Assembly: GCF_001662875.1 (NCBI RefSeq)
Contig: NZ_JPVZ01000004.1
Coordinates: 124,001-188,000, forward strand
Reading direction: 5' to 3'
Source of the DNA: Thalassospira tepidiphila MCCC 1A03514
Lineage (GTDB): Bacteria > Pseudomonadota > Alphaproteobacteria > Rhodospirillales > Thalassospiraceae
Length of the DNA: 64,000 nt
Under the pieces are notes generated by a model, which made no database searches, had not been told where the DNA came from, and saw only the letters and a program-made list of their open reading frames with translations. How positions within the stretch are numbered: position 1 is the stretch's first letter; every line of letters begins with the position of its first letter. Made by a program: the position numbers and the translations under genes. Positions 52,350-62,036 of the stretch are shown one piece after another.

Positions 52350-52786
52350 TCAGCAACGGCAGCATTTTCGGCCTTGTCTGAGTGATCATGTTGGGGAATT
52401 GCCGGATCAAGCGGATAGTAATCCCCTTTATCTGCGCAATAAATCTGCCCGACAGTGGTCATACCCTTTGTATCATCAAGAGTTCCGGGCATCAGCGCCA
52501 TATTGTCGTTGCGCACAGGGCGCCAGAACAGGGCGGTGCCGCATTCCTTGCAAAATCCGCGATCGGTTTTATCAGACATGCGATACCACCGCAGCCCGTC
52601 ATCCTTGGCCAGTTTCAGGTGATGGCGGTCAAAGCGGGCATAAGAGCTGACATGTCCGTGCAGCTTGCGACACAGTTCGCAGTGACACATCACGGCATCG
52701 TCAATCGGCCCGTGAACTTCATAACGGACATCGCCGCAATGACATCCACCGCGATAAACCGTCTCCTTGTGCGCAGAATTGCCCAC
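52340..52786 (-). CDS. GFA family (Mss4-like) zinc protein
   Basis: 148 residues from a GTG at 52786 with an excellent GGGGAG site 7 bases upstream; the frame extends to 52894 without support. The zinc-binding cysteines of the glutathione-dependent formaldehyde-activating family fold are in GGCHCGDVRYE, MCHCELCRK and GFCKECGTAL. Members are often unrelated to formaldehyde in function. The gene lies convergent to the RlmM-type gene (10-base 3' overlap) and divergent from nadB. Function unknown. Confidence 0.88.
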   Translation of the reverse strand: MGNSAHKETVYRGGCHCGDVRYEVHGPIDDAVMCHCELCRKLHGHVSSYARFDRHHLKLAKDDGLRWYRMSDKTDRGFCKECGTALFWRPVRNDNMALMPGTLDDTKGMTTVGQIYCADKGDYYPLDPAIPQHDHSDKAENAAVADQS

Positions 52787-53023
52787 AGCAAACTCCCCTG
52801 GTTGGTATTGGGTGGTCCTTCTTAATCTGTCTGCTTCGCGGCCATTTGCAAGCAACGCGCAATAAATCTGACACAGGCGGACAGAAATCATCACACCATT
52901 TCAGACAAATATGTTTGAGATTGGCTAAAAGCAGTCCTATTCTGCGCCTCTGTTCGGAGCCCGATGTTGACGCCACCGCGCCAGTTTCCGCCATCTGGCA
53001 CCGCCCGAAAGCGATGGGAAAAA

Positions 53024-54670
53024 ATGTCCGAAAATTCTTTCCAGTATGATGTGCTTATTATCGGCAGTGGTGCTGCCGGTTTGTCCACGGCACTCAAACT
53101 TGCCCCGCATGTAAAAGTCGCCGTTCTTTCCAAGGGAAAGATCGATGATGGATCGACCAACTGGGCGCAAGGCGGTATTGCCGCCGTCCTTGATGCCGCC
53201 GACAGCATCGAAAACCACGTGCGTGATACGCTGGTTGCAGGGGCCGACCTTTGCAAACGCGAAACCGTCGAATTCGTCGCTACCAATGCGCCAAAGGCAA
53301 TTGCCTGGCTTGATGAACTTGGCATTCAACTGACCCGTGATCCCAATGGGCATAACAATCAGCCGTTCCACCTTACCCGCGAAGGCGGTCATAGCCACCG
53401 GCGCATTGTGCACGCGGCAGATGCCACCGGGCGTGCGGTTCAGACGACGCTTCAGGGGCAGGCGGTCAATCATCCGAATATTGATGTTTTTGAAAACTAT
53501 CTGGCGATTGATCTGGTGACCGATCGCAAGTTCGGCGGCGAAGGCCGCCGTTGCATCGGGGCCTATGCGCTTGATCTTGGTACCGGAAAGGTCAAGTCAT
53601 TCAATGCGCGCACCGTAATTCTTGCCACCGGCGGGGCAAGCAAGGTTTACCGGTTCACCTCCAACCCGGACGGGTCAACGGGCGATGGTATCGCCATGGC
53701 CTGGCGTGCGGGTTGCCGGGTAATGAACATGGAATTCAGCCAGTTCCACCCGACATGCCTTTATCATCCGCAAGCCAAATCCTTCCTGATTTCCGAGGCC
53801 GTACGTGGTGAAGGTGGCAAGCTTTTGCTGCCTGATGGCACACGCTTCATGGACCGGTTTGATGAACGTGGCGAACTGGCCCCGCGTGATATCGTTGCGC
53901 GCGCGATTGACCATGAACTCAAACGTCTGGGTGCGGATTGTGTTTACCTTGATATCACCCACAAGGGGGCAGATTTCATCAAGGAACACTTCCCGACCAT
54001 CTATGAAAATTGCCTGAGCTACGGCATCGACATGACCCAGCAACCGATCCCGGTTGTTCCGGCGGCCCATTATACCTGCGGCGGGGTTCTGACGGATCTG
54101 CGCGGGCGTACTGATCTGACCGGGCTTTATGCCATTGGCGAATGCGCCGGCACCGGTTTGCATGGTGCGAACCGCCTGGCATCGAACTCGCTTCTGGAAT
54201 GCCTTGTGTTTGGCGAGGCCGCGGCAAAGGACATTATCGAAGCCCTGCCGGTCGAGGACCTTTTCAAACCGATCCCGGACTGGGATGAAACCGGCATCAC
54301 GGATTCCGACGAAGAAGTCATTGTTGCCCATAACTGGGAACAGCTGCGCAACGTAATGTGGGACTTTGTCGGCATTGTGCGCACTACCAAGCGGATGCAA
54401 CGCGCTCAGCACCGTGTTGATTTGCTGTTATCGGAAATCGATGAATATTACGGCAATTTCCGTGTGACCAATGACCTTCTCGAACTGCGTAACCTGTCTG
54501 TCGTTGCCAAGCTGATCATTCAGTCTGCCCTGTGGCGTCGCGAAAGTCGGGGGCTGCATTACACCACCGATTACCCTGATCTTGATGAAAGTGGCACGCC
54601 GCGCCAGACCATTCTGGTGCCGGAAAACTTCGCAGGTCGTTGGGTGATCTCCGGCCAATGGAAAACCTGA
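53024..54670 (+). CDS. nadB: L-aspartate oxidase
   Basis: 548 residues from the ATG at 53024 (GGGA upstream); an earlier in-frame Met at 52964 is unsupported. FAD-dependent oxidase that makes iminoaspartate, the first step of de novo NAD synthesis. FAD-binding [15 protein letters not shown], the [19 protein letters not shown] segment, [17 protein letters not shown] and [20 protein letters not shown] are present. The usual partners nadA and nadC are not next to it. A MOSC-domain gene starts at the base right after the nadB stop. Confidence 0.95.
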   Translation: MSENSFQYDVLIIGSGAAGLSTALKLAPHVKVAVLSKGKIDDGSTNWAQGGIAAVLDAADSIENHVRDTLVAGADLCKRETVEFVATNAPKAIAWLDELGIQLTRDPNGHNNQPFHLTREGGHSHRRIVHAADATGRAVQTTLQGQAVNHPNIDVFENYLAIDLVTDRKFGGEGRRCIGAYALDLGTGKVKSFNARTVILATGGASKVYRFTSNPDGSTGDGIAMAWRAGCRVMNMEFSQFHPTCLYHPQAKSFLISEAVRGEGGKLLLPDGTRFMDRFDERGELAPRDIVARAIDHELKRLGADCVYLDITHKGADFIKEHFPTIYENCLSYGIDMTQQPIPVVPAAHYTCGGVLTDLRGRTDLTGLYAIGECAGTGLHGANRLASNSLLECLVFGEAAAKDIIEALPVEDLFKPIPDWDETGITDSDEEVIVAHNWEQLRNVMWDFVGIVRTTKRMQRAQHRVDLLLSEIDEYYGNFRVTNDLLELRNLSVVAKLIIQSALWRRESRGLHYTTDYPDLDESGTPRQTILVPENFAGRWVISGQWKT

Positions 54671-55120
54671 ATGGTCGATAAAGCCAAACTTGTAGGTATC
54701 GCGCGCAAGGCACGCCCGCGTGCCCCGATGGAAAGCCTTGAAAGCGTCGCAGTCACAACCGAACTTGGTATCGATGGGGATTTTCGCGGCAAAGTGCGCC
54801 GACGTCAGGTCACCATTCTGGCCGAAGAAGACTGGCAGGCGGCATGCCACGAAATCGGCCGCGATGACATTCACTGGACCGAACGCCGCGCCAACCTTTT
54901 TGTCCGCGGGATTGCCTTGCCACGCAGCAAAGGCAGCAAACTTTCAATCGGTGACGTCGTGTTTGAAATTACCGGTGAAACTGACCCGTGCAATCGTATG
55001 GATGCGGTTGCCATGGGACTGCAAGAAGCTTTGAGACCAGACTGGCGGGGTGGTGTGACCTGTCGCGTGATCGCAGGTGGCAAAATGACCATTGGTGATC
55101 CGGTGACCGAGGAAACCTAG
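54671..55120 (+). CDS. MOSC domain protein
   Basis: 149 residues. A single MOSC domain (molybdenum cofactor sulfurase C-terminal type): GIDGDFRGKVRRRQVTILAE, then ARRANLFVRGIAL and ETDPCNRMDAV, the latter containing the conserved Cys that binds sulfur or the molybdenum cofactor. Related to YiiM-like proteins that work with molybdenum or sulfur carriers. Begins immediately after nadB, so the two are co-transcribed, though a functional link is not obvious. Its stop codon shares the CTAG tetranucleotide with the convergent DUF4269 gene. Confidence 0.9.
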   Translation: MVDKAKLVGIARKARPRAPMESLESVAVTTELGIDGDFRGKVRRRQVTILAEEDWQAACHEIGRDDIHWTERRANLFVRGIALPRSKGSKLSIGDVVFEITGETDPCNRMDAVAMGLQEALRPDWRGGVTCRVIAGGKMTIGDPVTEET

Positions 55121-55731
55121 TTTCCACCAACACCAAGCCGTTGGCAAAGCTGTGGTGGCGAAAGGCTGACAAGTTCAGCCATCTCAATATACGGGTCGCC
55201 AGACAATCCCAGAAGCTTGGCAAAGGCTGGTTCTGTCTTGGTCCCGTCTTGCTTCAGCGCCCTGACCTGACTGGCAAATTCACCGCCCATCACAAATAAT
55301 ATCCTCGCCTCAACCAGCATATGGACAAAACCGTATTGCGAGCGTGTCGGACAATCGGTGGCAAAGATTTCGACAGGCAGCCCGTCACATTCAAATCGGA
55401 CAACCAATGCTGCCGCGACATGGCTGGTTGCAGGACGCTTGTGAAGACGATACCCATCAAAATGACCAAACGCCCGGTCTGAAAATTCAGAAAACACCAT
55501 CAATTCAGGGGCGTTGCACAGGATATCAATGTCAGAATCCGGGGTATCAATCGCAAGCGGCAAGGTCCCGACAACCTCGGGCTGATACGCCGCCAAACAA
55601 TCAAGTAGCCGGTGATGGTCAAGAATTTCGGCCGCGCGTGCCCCACGAGGAGACACATTCGCAAGCCGGGCCACCCCGGAAAAGCTATTGCCATCCAGTC
55701 CTTCTGGCCAATCCATTACCGTTTGGTTCAT
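55117..55731 (-). CDS. DUF4269 family protein (nucleotidyltransferase-like)
   Basis: 204 residues from the ATG at 55731; an earlier Met at 55743 is also in frame. The pattern GTLPLAIDTPDSDIDILCNA resembles a minimal nucleotidyltransferase head (GS...D.D) and the family DUF4269. Activity is unknown. Its stop lies within the stop of the MOSC gene (shared CTAG). Divergent from the AEC carrier gene with 85 bases between them. Confidence 0.82.
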   Translation of the reverse strand: MNQTVMDWPEGLDGNSFSGVARLANVSPRGARAAEILDHHRLLDCLAAYQPEVVGTLPLAIDTPDSDIDILCNAPELMVFSEFSDRAFGHFDGYRLHKRPATSHVAAALVVRFECDGLPVEIFATDCPTRSQYGFVHMLVEARILFVMGGEFASQVRALKQDGTKTEPAFAKLLGLSGDPYIEMAELVSLSPPQLCQRLGVGGN

Positions 55732-55816
55732 GTTTGAAATCATTCTGTTTCTTGACCTTGGGTCAATAGAGGGCTAGCTGATGATGGCCTTACCACAATG
55801 AAAGCCTCTGGCCCAG

Positions 55817-56773
55817 ATGCTTGATATTCTTGCAATTACATCGCCGATATTCCTGATCATCGCCATTGGCTATATCGCTGTCTATCGCAACATCGTTGCG
55901 CAAACGGTCGCGCGTGGCATGGGGGCATTTGTCATTAACTTTGCCTTGCCGTGCCTTTTGCTCCGCACCGTAATCGCCCATGATATCAATAAGGTGTTCG
56001 ACACCAACTATCTGGCGGCATATGGCAGCGGGTCCTTGATCGTGTTTGCGCTGGGCTATTTCTTTGCCCGATTGATCGCCAAGAAAAGTCAACAGAATGC
56101 CGCCCTGCAAGGCATGGGCATGTCGATGTCCAACAGCGGCTTTATCGGCTATCCGATTGTTCTGCAGCTGCTTGGTCCGACGGCGGGTATTGCACTGGCA
56201 CTTTGCTTTATCATCGAAAATCTGGTGATCACGCCACTAACCCTGATACTAGGCGATAGTGCCGAGGCAGAGGGCACCAGTCGTTGGCAAATTCTGCGCA
56301 AGACCTTTACCCGGCTTGCACGCAATCCAATCATTGTCGCCATCGTGATCGGGATGAGCATTTCGATTTCCGGGATCACGTTGCCCGGTCCAATCTTTTC
56401 GGTGATTGATATGCTGGCCTCGGCGTCGGGCCCGGTGGCGCTGTTTGTCATCGGTGGAGGACTTGTTGGGCTCAAACTGCGCGGTTTGCGTTTCGACATG
56501 GCGCGCATCGTGTTTGGCAAACTTGTGCTGCACCCGTTGATCATTTTCCTTTTGCTGGGACTTGTCCCCGATCTTGATCCGGTGATGAAGATCGCTGCTG
56601 TCGGTTATGCCTGTGCCCCGATGTTGAGCGTCTACCCGATCTATTGTCAGCGCTACGGGCACGAAGCAATGGGCGCGGCATCCCTGATGGCAGCCACATC
56701 GCTGTCCTTTATCACCATCAGCACGGCACTTTGGTTGCTTGATAGCACCGCGGTATTCGGGCCATTGCCTTAG
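55817..56773 (+). CDS. AEC family transporter
   Basis: 318 residues with about ten hydrophobic segments, typical of the auxin efflux carrier family. The start MLDILAITSPIFLIIAIGYI and the segments FVINFALPCLLLRTV and YACAPMLSVYPIYCQRY fit. Bacterial members export or import small organic acids such as malate. Convergent with the Atm1-type exporter. Substrate unknown. Confidence 0.9.
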   Translation: MLDILAITSPIFLIIAIGYIAVYRNIVAQTVARGMGAFVINFALPCLLLRTVIAHDINKVFDTNYLAAYGSGSLIVFALGYFFARLIAKKSQQNAALQGMGMSMSNSGFIGYPIVLQLLGPTAGIALALCFIIENLVITPLTLILGDSAEAEGTSRWQILRKTFTRLARNPIIVAIVIGMSISISGITLPGPIFSVIDMLASASGPVALFVIGGGLVGLKLRGLRFDMARIVFGKLVLHPLIIFLLLGLVPDLDPVMKIAAVGYACAPMLSVYPIYCQRYGHEAMGAASLMAATSLSFITISTALWLLDSTAVFGPLP

Positions 56774-56816
56774 GCAACCGCCCGAAACCACATTTTCAAA
56801 TCTGCCCGCAGAAAAA

Positions 56817-58691
56817 TCAGCCCGGAATTTCTCCCGCGTGGGCGAGGATTTCCTCGGCCTGGCGGATTTCCTGTTGTTGGGCCCACATCTCGGCATACAG
56901 ACCATCACGGTCCAGCAATTCCTGATGGCGGCCACGTTCGGCCACCTGCCCATCGCGCAGCACGATGATTTTATCGGCATCAATCACGGTGGACAGTCGG
57001 TGTGCAATAATCAGGGTTGTATGCCCGCGCGAAACTTCACGAAGCGCCTGCTGGATATCCTTTTCGGTGCGGGTATCAAGGGCAGACGTCGCTTCGTCAA
57101 AGATCATGATTTTCGGACGTTTGAGCAACATGCGCGCAATCGACACGCGTTGCTTTTCACCGCCCGAAAGTTTCAGGCCACGTTCGCCAACCATGGTTTT
57201 GAAGCCGTCGGGAAGGCCTGCGATAAATCCGTCGATGCTGGCAAGCTTGGCAACATTTTCGATCTCGCCCTGTTCCGAACCAGGCCGGCCATAGGAAATG
57301 TTATAGGCAATGGTATCGTTAAACAGGACGGTATCTTGCGGCACGATGCCAATTTCGCGACGAAGCGAATTCTGTGTGACGTCACGGATATCCTGACCAT
57401 CAATCGTGATCTTGCCACCCGACACATCATAAAACCGGAACATCAAGCGCGTCAGGGTCGATTTACCCGCCCCGCTTGGCCCGACCACGGCAACGGTTTT
57501 GCCCGCCGGCACTTCAAAACTGACCCCCTTAAGGATCTTGCGATCCGGGTTGTAGGAGAAATGCACATCTTCAAACCGGACGGTTGCCGCATCACAGGCA
57601 AGGCTTTTGGCACCCGCCTTGTCTTCGACTTCCTTTTCGACATCAAGAAGCGAGAACATGCGTTCCATATCGGTCAGCGACTGCTTGATCTGGCGATAAA
57701 CGAAACCAAGGAAGTTGAGCGGCATGTAAAGCTGCAGCAAATAGGTATTCACCAGAACGAAGTCACCGACCGTCATGGTGCCGTCCTTAACCCCTTGCGC
57801 GGCCAGCAGCATGTTCAGAACAAGGCCGACGGCAATGATCGCACCCTGCCCGACATTGAGCTTGGAAAGCGAGACTTGCGACTGCACAGCGGCAACTTCA
57901 TAGCCCCGCAGCGCCTTGTCATAGCGGGTCGATTCATGGGCTTCGTTGTTGAAATATTTTACGGTTTCGTAGTTGATCAGACTGTCGATGGCCTTGGTAT
58001 TGGCCTCGTCATCGCGCTTGTTCATTTCGCGACGAAACTTCATGCGCCATTCGGTCACCACCAGCGTGAAGACGATATAAATCACGATGGTGGTAAAGGT
58101 GATCAGCGCAAACCAGACATCATAAAGCGCCCACAGGATGATCGAGACCATGAAGATCTCAAGCAAGGTCGGCAGGATGTTGAACAGCATGAAGGACAAA
58201 AGAAATTCAATGCCCTTCACCCCGCGTTCAATCGCACGCGAAAGCCCGCCCATCTGACGGTCCAGATGGAACCGAAGGGATAATCCATGCAAATGTTCAA
58301 AAACGCTCAGCGCAGATCTGCGGATGGCGCGCTGGGCCACCTTGGCAAAGACCGCATCACGCATCTCGCCAAAGGCCGAAACCAGAATCCGCACAAGGCC
58401 ATAACCGACAATCAGCGCCACCGGCACGACAATCAGGGCTGTGGTATCTGTTGATCCCGACTGGGCGGCGTTTGCCGCCGCATCACCAGCCTTGTCACCA
58501 CCGCCAAGGGCATCGACCGCGTATTTGTACAGCACCGGGATATAAACGTTTGCCACCTTGGCCCCGACCAGAAACAGCAGAGCCAGAACAACACGCACCT
58601 TGAGCTCAAACTCGCCGCGCGGCCACAAATAGGGCAGGAACGTCTTCACAACGCCGAACTCTGCACGCGCAGTCGGTTGATCGGAACCCAT
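56817..58691 (-). CDS. Atm1-type ABC exporter (ABCB7 family)
   Basis: 624 residues from the ATG at 58691; the frame extends to 58772 without a recognisable motif, so the shorter start is preferred. Six transmembrane helices occupy about 40-330, followed by one ATP-binding domain with Walker [14 protein letters not shown], signature [17 protein letters not shown] and Walker [15 protein letters not shown]. Atm1-type proteins export glutathione-linked compounds needed for iron-sulfur or metal homeostasis. It functions as a homodimer. Divergent from proA. Confidence 0.92.
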   Translation of the reverse strand: MGSDQPTARAEFGVVKTFLPYLWPRGEFELKVRVVLALLFLVGAKVANVYIPVLYKYAVDALGGGDKAGDAAANAAQSGSTDTTALIVVPVALIVGYGLVRILVSAFGEMRDAVFAKVAQRAIRRSALSVFEHLHGLSLRFHLDRQMGGLSRAIERGVKGIEFLLSFMLFNILPTLLEIFMVSIILWALYDVWFALITFTTIVIYIVFTLVVTEWRMKFRREMNKRDDEANTKAIDSLINYETVKYFNNEAHESTRYDKALRGYEVAAVQSQVSLSKLNVGQGAIIAVGLVLNMLLAAQGVKDGTMTVGDFVLVNTYLLQLYMPLNFLGFVYRQIKQSLTDMERMFSLLDVEKEVEDKAGAKSLACDAATVRFEDVHFSYNPDRKILKGVSFEVPAGKTVAVVGPSGAGKSTLTRLMFRFYDVSGGKITIDGQDIRDVTQNSLRREIGIVPQDTVLFNDTIAYNISYGRPGSEQGEIENVAKLASIDGFIAGLPDGFKTMVGERGLKLSGGEKQRVSIARMLLKRPKIMIFDEATSALDTRTEKDIQQALREVSRGHTTLIIAHRLSTVIDADKIIVLRDGQVAERGRHQELLDRDGLYAEMWAQQQEIRQAEEILAHAGEIPG

Positions 58692-58942
58692 ATTTTTCAA
58701 AACCTTATCCCCAATCAGCAACCGGGCAGCATTGCGGTATGTGCACGGCATGTCATCTCTTTGTGTCATCAACAGATGGACCGCTACGCACTATTTGGCA
58801 AGCATTCAGCGTGCTTTATCCACTCAAGGACATTGCAGATAGCCGGTTTGATGTCTATTTTGCCAATTTGTTGATAAAATCTCAGAACAATTGGCCAAGT
58901 GCGTTTTGCACTGGCCAGAATGACAGGAACGGAACCAGGACC

Positions 58943-60229
58943 ATGACGGCGCTTGCCAGTATCGAAAGCCAGGATATCGCAGCACTGATGCGCGATATGG
59001 GAATCAAGGCCCGCAAGGCGGCACTCGAACTCGCACAGGTCCCGGCCGAGCCAAAGGAAGCCGCCCTTAAGGCCGCAGCCGCCAAACTGCGCGAAAACGC
59101 AGATACCATCCTTGCCGCCAACGCAAAGGACATGGAAGCCGGTCGCGCCAAGGGCCTTACGGCGGCGTTGCTGGACCGTTTGGCACTGGATTCTGATCGC
59201 ATCGAAGGCATTGCCAAGGGGATTGAGGCCGTTGCCGAGCTGCCCGATCCCGTCGGTCGTGAGCTGGCGCGCTGGAGCCCGGAACATAACGGCCTTGATA
59301 TCGCACGCGTATCTGTCCCGCTTGGCGTGATTGGCATCATCTATGAAAGCCGCCCGAACGTGACGGCCGATGCCGGTGCGATGTGCATCAAGTCGGGAAA
59401 TGCCGCCATCCTGCGCGGTGGGTCTGAAAGCTTCCACTCATCGCGTGCGATCTTTGACTGCATGGTGGCTGGCATCCGTGAAGCGGGCCTTCCTGAAAAC
59501 GCCCTTCAGATGATCCCGGTGACGGATCGTGCCGCCGTTGGCGAGATGCTGAAACTGTCGGATTACATTGATGTCATCGTCCCGCGCGGGGGCAAGTCGC
59601 TGATTGCACGTATCACGGATGAAAGCCGCATTCCGCTGTTCAAGCATCTTGAAGGGCTTTGCCACACCTATGTCCATGCCAGTGCCGATCCGCAAAAGGC
59701 GGTCGACATTGTCGTCAATGCCAAGATGCGCCGTGTCGGGATTTGCGGTGCGACGGAAACCATCCTGATCGATAGTTCGGTCGCAGGCCGTCTGTTGCCC
59801 CGCATTTCCGAGGCACTGGTTGCCAAGGGCTGCGAACTTCGCGGTGATGAAACCGCACAGGCGATTGATGGCCGCATCAAACCGGCCACCGCCGACGATT
59901 GGGTCACCGAATATCTTGATGCGATTGTGTCGATCAAGGTTGTGTCGGGCGCGCAAGAGGCGGTTGATCACATCAACACGTTCGGATCGCACCATACCGA
60001 TGCGATTGTTGCCGAAAACGCCACCGCAGCGGCCACCTTCCTCAACGGGGTGGATTCCGGGATCGTCATCGTCAACGCATCGACCCAGTTTGCAGATGGT
60101 GGCGAATTTGGCATGGGGGCCGAGATCGGCATTTCGACCGGCAAGCTGCATGCACGTGGCCCGGTCGGAGTCGAACAGCTGACCAGCTATAAATACATTG
60201 TTCGTGGTAACGGTCAGACCCGTCCATGA
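58943..60229 (+). CDS. proA: Gamma-glutamyl phosphate reductase
   Basis: 428 residues from the ATG at 58943 (CAGGA next to it); the frame begins at 58739 but the first 68 codons are not coding. Proline synthesis enzyme of the aldehyde dehydrogenase superfamily, reducing gamma-glutamyl phosphate with NADPH. Catalytic Cys is in RRVGICGATETILID; others are GVIGIIYESRPNVTADAG and the C-terminal FADGGEFGMGAEIGISTGK. Overlaps nadD by 4 bases (ATGA). The glutamate kinase gene proB is not here. Confidence 0.96.
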   Translation: MTALASIESQDIAALMRDMGIKARKAALELAQVPAEPKEAALKAAAAKLRENADTILAANAKDMEAGRAKGLTAALLDRLALDSDRIEGIAKGIEAVAELPDPVGRELARWSPEHNGLDIARVSVPLGVIGIIYESRPNVTADAGAMCIKSGNAAILRGGSESFHSSRAIFDCMVAGIREAGLPENALQMIPVTDRAAVGEMLKLSDYIDVIVPRGGKSLIARITDESRIPLFKHLEGLCHTYVHASADPQKAVDIVVNAKMRRVGICGATETILIDSSVAGRLLPRISEALVAKGCELRGDETAQAIDGRIKPATADDWVTEYLDAIVSIKVVSGAQEAVDHINTFGSHHTDAIVAENATAAATFLNGVDSGIVIVNASTQFADGGEFGMGAEIGISTGKLHARGPVGVEQLTSYKYIVRGNGQTRP

Positions 60230-60834
60230 CGTCATCTGCCCCCAGATCACATGCGGCCCCACCACGGGTCGGCCTGTTGGGCGGGTCGTTCAATCCCGCC
60301 CATGAAGGTCACCTTCACATATCGCTCGAAGCGTTGAAACGCCTACAGCTTGATGCGGTCTGGTGGCTGATTTCGCCACAAAACCCGCTTAAGTCATCAA
60401 CCGGCATGGCCGACCTTGCCGACCGCTTTGATTCGGCACTGATGATGGCAAAGCATCCCCGCATTGTTGTTTCTGCAATTGAAACCGAGCTTGGAACCCG
60501 CTATACGGCCGACACTCTTGCAGCCTTGCAACGCCGTTTTACCCGAACAAAGTTCGTTTGGCTGATGGGAGCAGACAACCTGGCCCAGTTCCATAAATGG
60601 AAATGGTGGGAAAGGTTGATTTTACGTGCTCCCATTGCGGTTCTCGACCGTGAAGGGTATTCTAACAACGCATTGTCCGGGACCGCCGCGCGCCGTATGG
60701 AACGCTGGCGCATTCCCATGGACAGGGCGGGTTTGCTGGCCGATCTGGATGTTCCGGCCTGGGTATACCTGCCAATCAAGCGCCATCCGGCCTCTTCGAC
60801 CGCAATTCGCGCCGAAGGCAGATGGCAGGTGTAA
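60226..60834 (+). CDS. nadD: Nicotinate-nucleotide adenylyltransferase
   Basis: 202 residues. NAD synthesis enzyme that transfers AMP from ATP to nicotinate mononucleotide. The nucleotidyltransferase signature GGSFNPAHEGHLHIS (H-x-G-H) is at about 20-34, and SSTAIRAEGRW matches the terminal ISxxxIR motif region. Complete length. Stands between proA and rsfS, the conserved order proA-nadD-rsfS-rlmH. Confidence 0.95.
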   Translation: MTSSAPRSHAAPPRVGLLGGSFNPAHEGHLHISLEALKRLQLDAVWWLISPQNPLKSSTGMADLADRFDSALMMAKHPRIVVSAIETELGTRYTADTLAALQRRFTRTKFVWLMGADNLAQFHKWKWWERLILRAPIAVLDREGYSNNALSGTAARRMERWRIPMDRAGLLADLDVPAWVYLPIKRHPASSTAIRAEGRWQV

Positions 60835-60889
60835 GCATCGCAGCGATGTATTTGGCCGGTGAAGTCCGGCCTTCGCGCGAAACATTAAG

Positions 60890-61279
60890 GTGGCGACCAT
60901 AGGTACCGCAAAACAGACTCTGACCTCCGGCGAAATGCTTTCGCTGATCCAGAGAACGCTCGAAGATGACAAGGCCGAAGACCTTGTTACCATTGATCTG
61001 ACCGATAAAACCTCCCTTGCCGATCACATGATCATCGCAACCGGCTCGTCATCGCGCCGGGTCGCATCCATGGCTGAACACCTTGTCGAAGCCATCAAGG
61101 ATGCCGGTCAGGGCCGTGCATTGGCCGAAGGCAAGGAACAGGGTGACTGGGTTCTGGTCGATACGGGCGATGTCATCGTTCATCTTTTCCGTCCGGAAGT
61201 TCGTGCCTTTTACAACATCGAAGAGATGTGGGGCGTTGAAAACCCGGCTCTGAAACAGCAGGCAGCGCGGCTGTACTAA
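60890..61279 (+). CDS. rsfS: Ribosome silencing factor
   Basis: 129 residues from a GTG at 60890; an alternative ATG at 60935 would cut 15 residues. RsfS binds L14 on the large ribosomal subunit and blocks joining with the small one under starvation. Conserved blocks are KAEDLVTIDLTDKTSLADHM, IIATGSSSRRVASMAEHLVE and DVIVHLFRPEVRAFYNIEEM. 55 bases after nadD. Confidence 0.95.
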   Translation: MATIGTAKQTLTSGEMLSLIQRTLEDDKAEDLVTIDLTDKTSLADHMIIATGSSSRRVASMAEHLVEAIKDAGQGRALAEGKEQGDWVLVDTGDVIVHLFRPEVRAFYNIEEMWGVENPALKQQAARLY

Positions 61280-61288
61280 CAGCCCGCG

Positions 61289-61333
61289 CTGTTTGGCGCC
61301 TGCCCAAGCAAGGCGGGTAACGGCGCCAAACAG
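61289..61333. repeat. 12-bp inverted repeat in the rsfS-rlmH gap
   Basis: CTGTTTGGCGCC (61289-61300) pairs with GGCGCCAAACAG (61322-61333) around a 21-base loop that contains a smaller GCC/GGC pairing. It lies in the 84 bases between the genes, just ahead of the rlmH start at 61364. No T-run follows, so read-through is expected; an mRNA processing or translational control role is possible. Confidence 0.65.
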
Positions 61334-61363
61334 GTATCTTGCGTAACGGTCTGGATCGACGAC

Positions 61364-61822
61364 ATGCAAATCACCCTTGCTGCGGTGGGACGGATGAAAG
61401 CCGGCCCCGAGAAAGATCTTTTTGACCATTACGCCGCCCGACTGCGCTGGCCCTTTGTGTTGCGCGAAGTCGAAGAAAAAAAGAAACTCCCCCCCAATCA
61501 GCTTAAAGACCGTGAAGCAGAGCTTCTGCTTGGCGTCATTCCTGAAAATGCCTTCCTGATCGCGCTGGATGAGCGCGGCAAGGAGTATGGATCGATCGAG
61601 TTTTCGCAAAAGCTTGAAGGTTGGATGGATCAATATGCTGGCAATATCGCCTTTGCCATTGGCGGGGCGGACGGGCATGGCGCGGCCCTGAAATCACGGG
61701 CCAATACGCTTTGGTCGCTGGGCAAGGCCACATGGCCGCATATGCTGGTGCGTGCCCTGATTGCCGAACAGCTGTTTCGCGCCCACGCCATTCAGACCAA
61801 TCATCCTTATCACCGCGAATAA
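61364..61822 (+). CDS. rlmH: 23S rRNA pseudouridine-1915 N3-methyltransferase RlmH
   Basis: 152 residues, the normal size of this SPOUT methyltransferase, which acts at the A-site helix 69 of 23S rRNA in 70S ribosomes. Conserved blocks are MQITLAAVGRMKAGPE, FLIALDERGKEYGSIEFSQ, IAFAIGGADGHG and the C-terminal RALIAEQLFRAHAIQTNHPY. Next to rsfS as in most bacteria. Both act on the large subunit. A small 7-bp hairpin directly follows its stop. Confidence 0.96.
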   Translation: MQITLAAVGRMKAGPEKDLFDHYAARLRWPFVLREVEEKKKLPPNQLKDREAELLLGVIPENAFLIALDERGKEYGSIEFSQKLEGWMDQYAGNIAFAIGGADGHGAALKSRANTLWSLGKATWPHMLVRALIAEQLFRAHAIQTNHPYHRE

Positions 61823-61838
61823 TGCCGCATCGCGGCAT
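61822..61838. repeat. Small hairpin at the rlmH stop
   Basis: ATGCCGC and GCGGCAT with a 3-base loop, starting at the last base of the rlmH stop codon. No T-run follows, so terminator function is doubtful. Confidence 0.35.
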
Positions 61839-61933
61839 AAAGATAGGGACAGGCCCTACCTGCAGTGCAAGGCACCCTATACCGTAGCTCAACTTAAGCC
61901 CGAGAAAATAAAGATATTTTCTCGTTTTAACCC

Positions 61934-61970
61934 ATGCTGCCTTGCAACATACAAACAGCGCCGCTAACAT
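61934..61970 (+). promoter_or_regulatory. Promoter of the chemoreceptor-like gene, first copy of a repeated promoter
   Basis: Contains ATGCTGCCTTGCAACAT (61934-61950), repeated at 63911-63927. TTGCAA (-35, 61942-61947) and TAACAT (-10, 61965-61970) are 17 bases apart. The following leader (AT-rich block 61978-61999 and GGTAAGGCGTTG 62022-62033) is also repeated downstream. Confidence 0.6.
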
Positions 61971-62036
61971 TCCCCACAAGAAAAAAATATTCCCAAAATC
62001 AAAGAATAACTCTTGGGCAATGGTAAGGCGTTGAAT

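Noticed and set aside
56739..58283. 514-residue plus-strand frame opposite the Atm1-type exporter
   Set aside because: The minus-strand product has all ABC motifs; this frame has none.
61934..61950. Possible sigma54 promoter at the CCTTGCA element
   Set aside because: The -24 GG element is missing at the required distance, whereas a sigma70-type -35/-10 pair with 17-bp spacing fits both copies.
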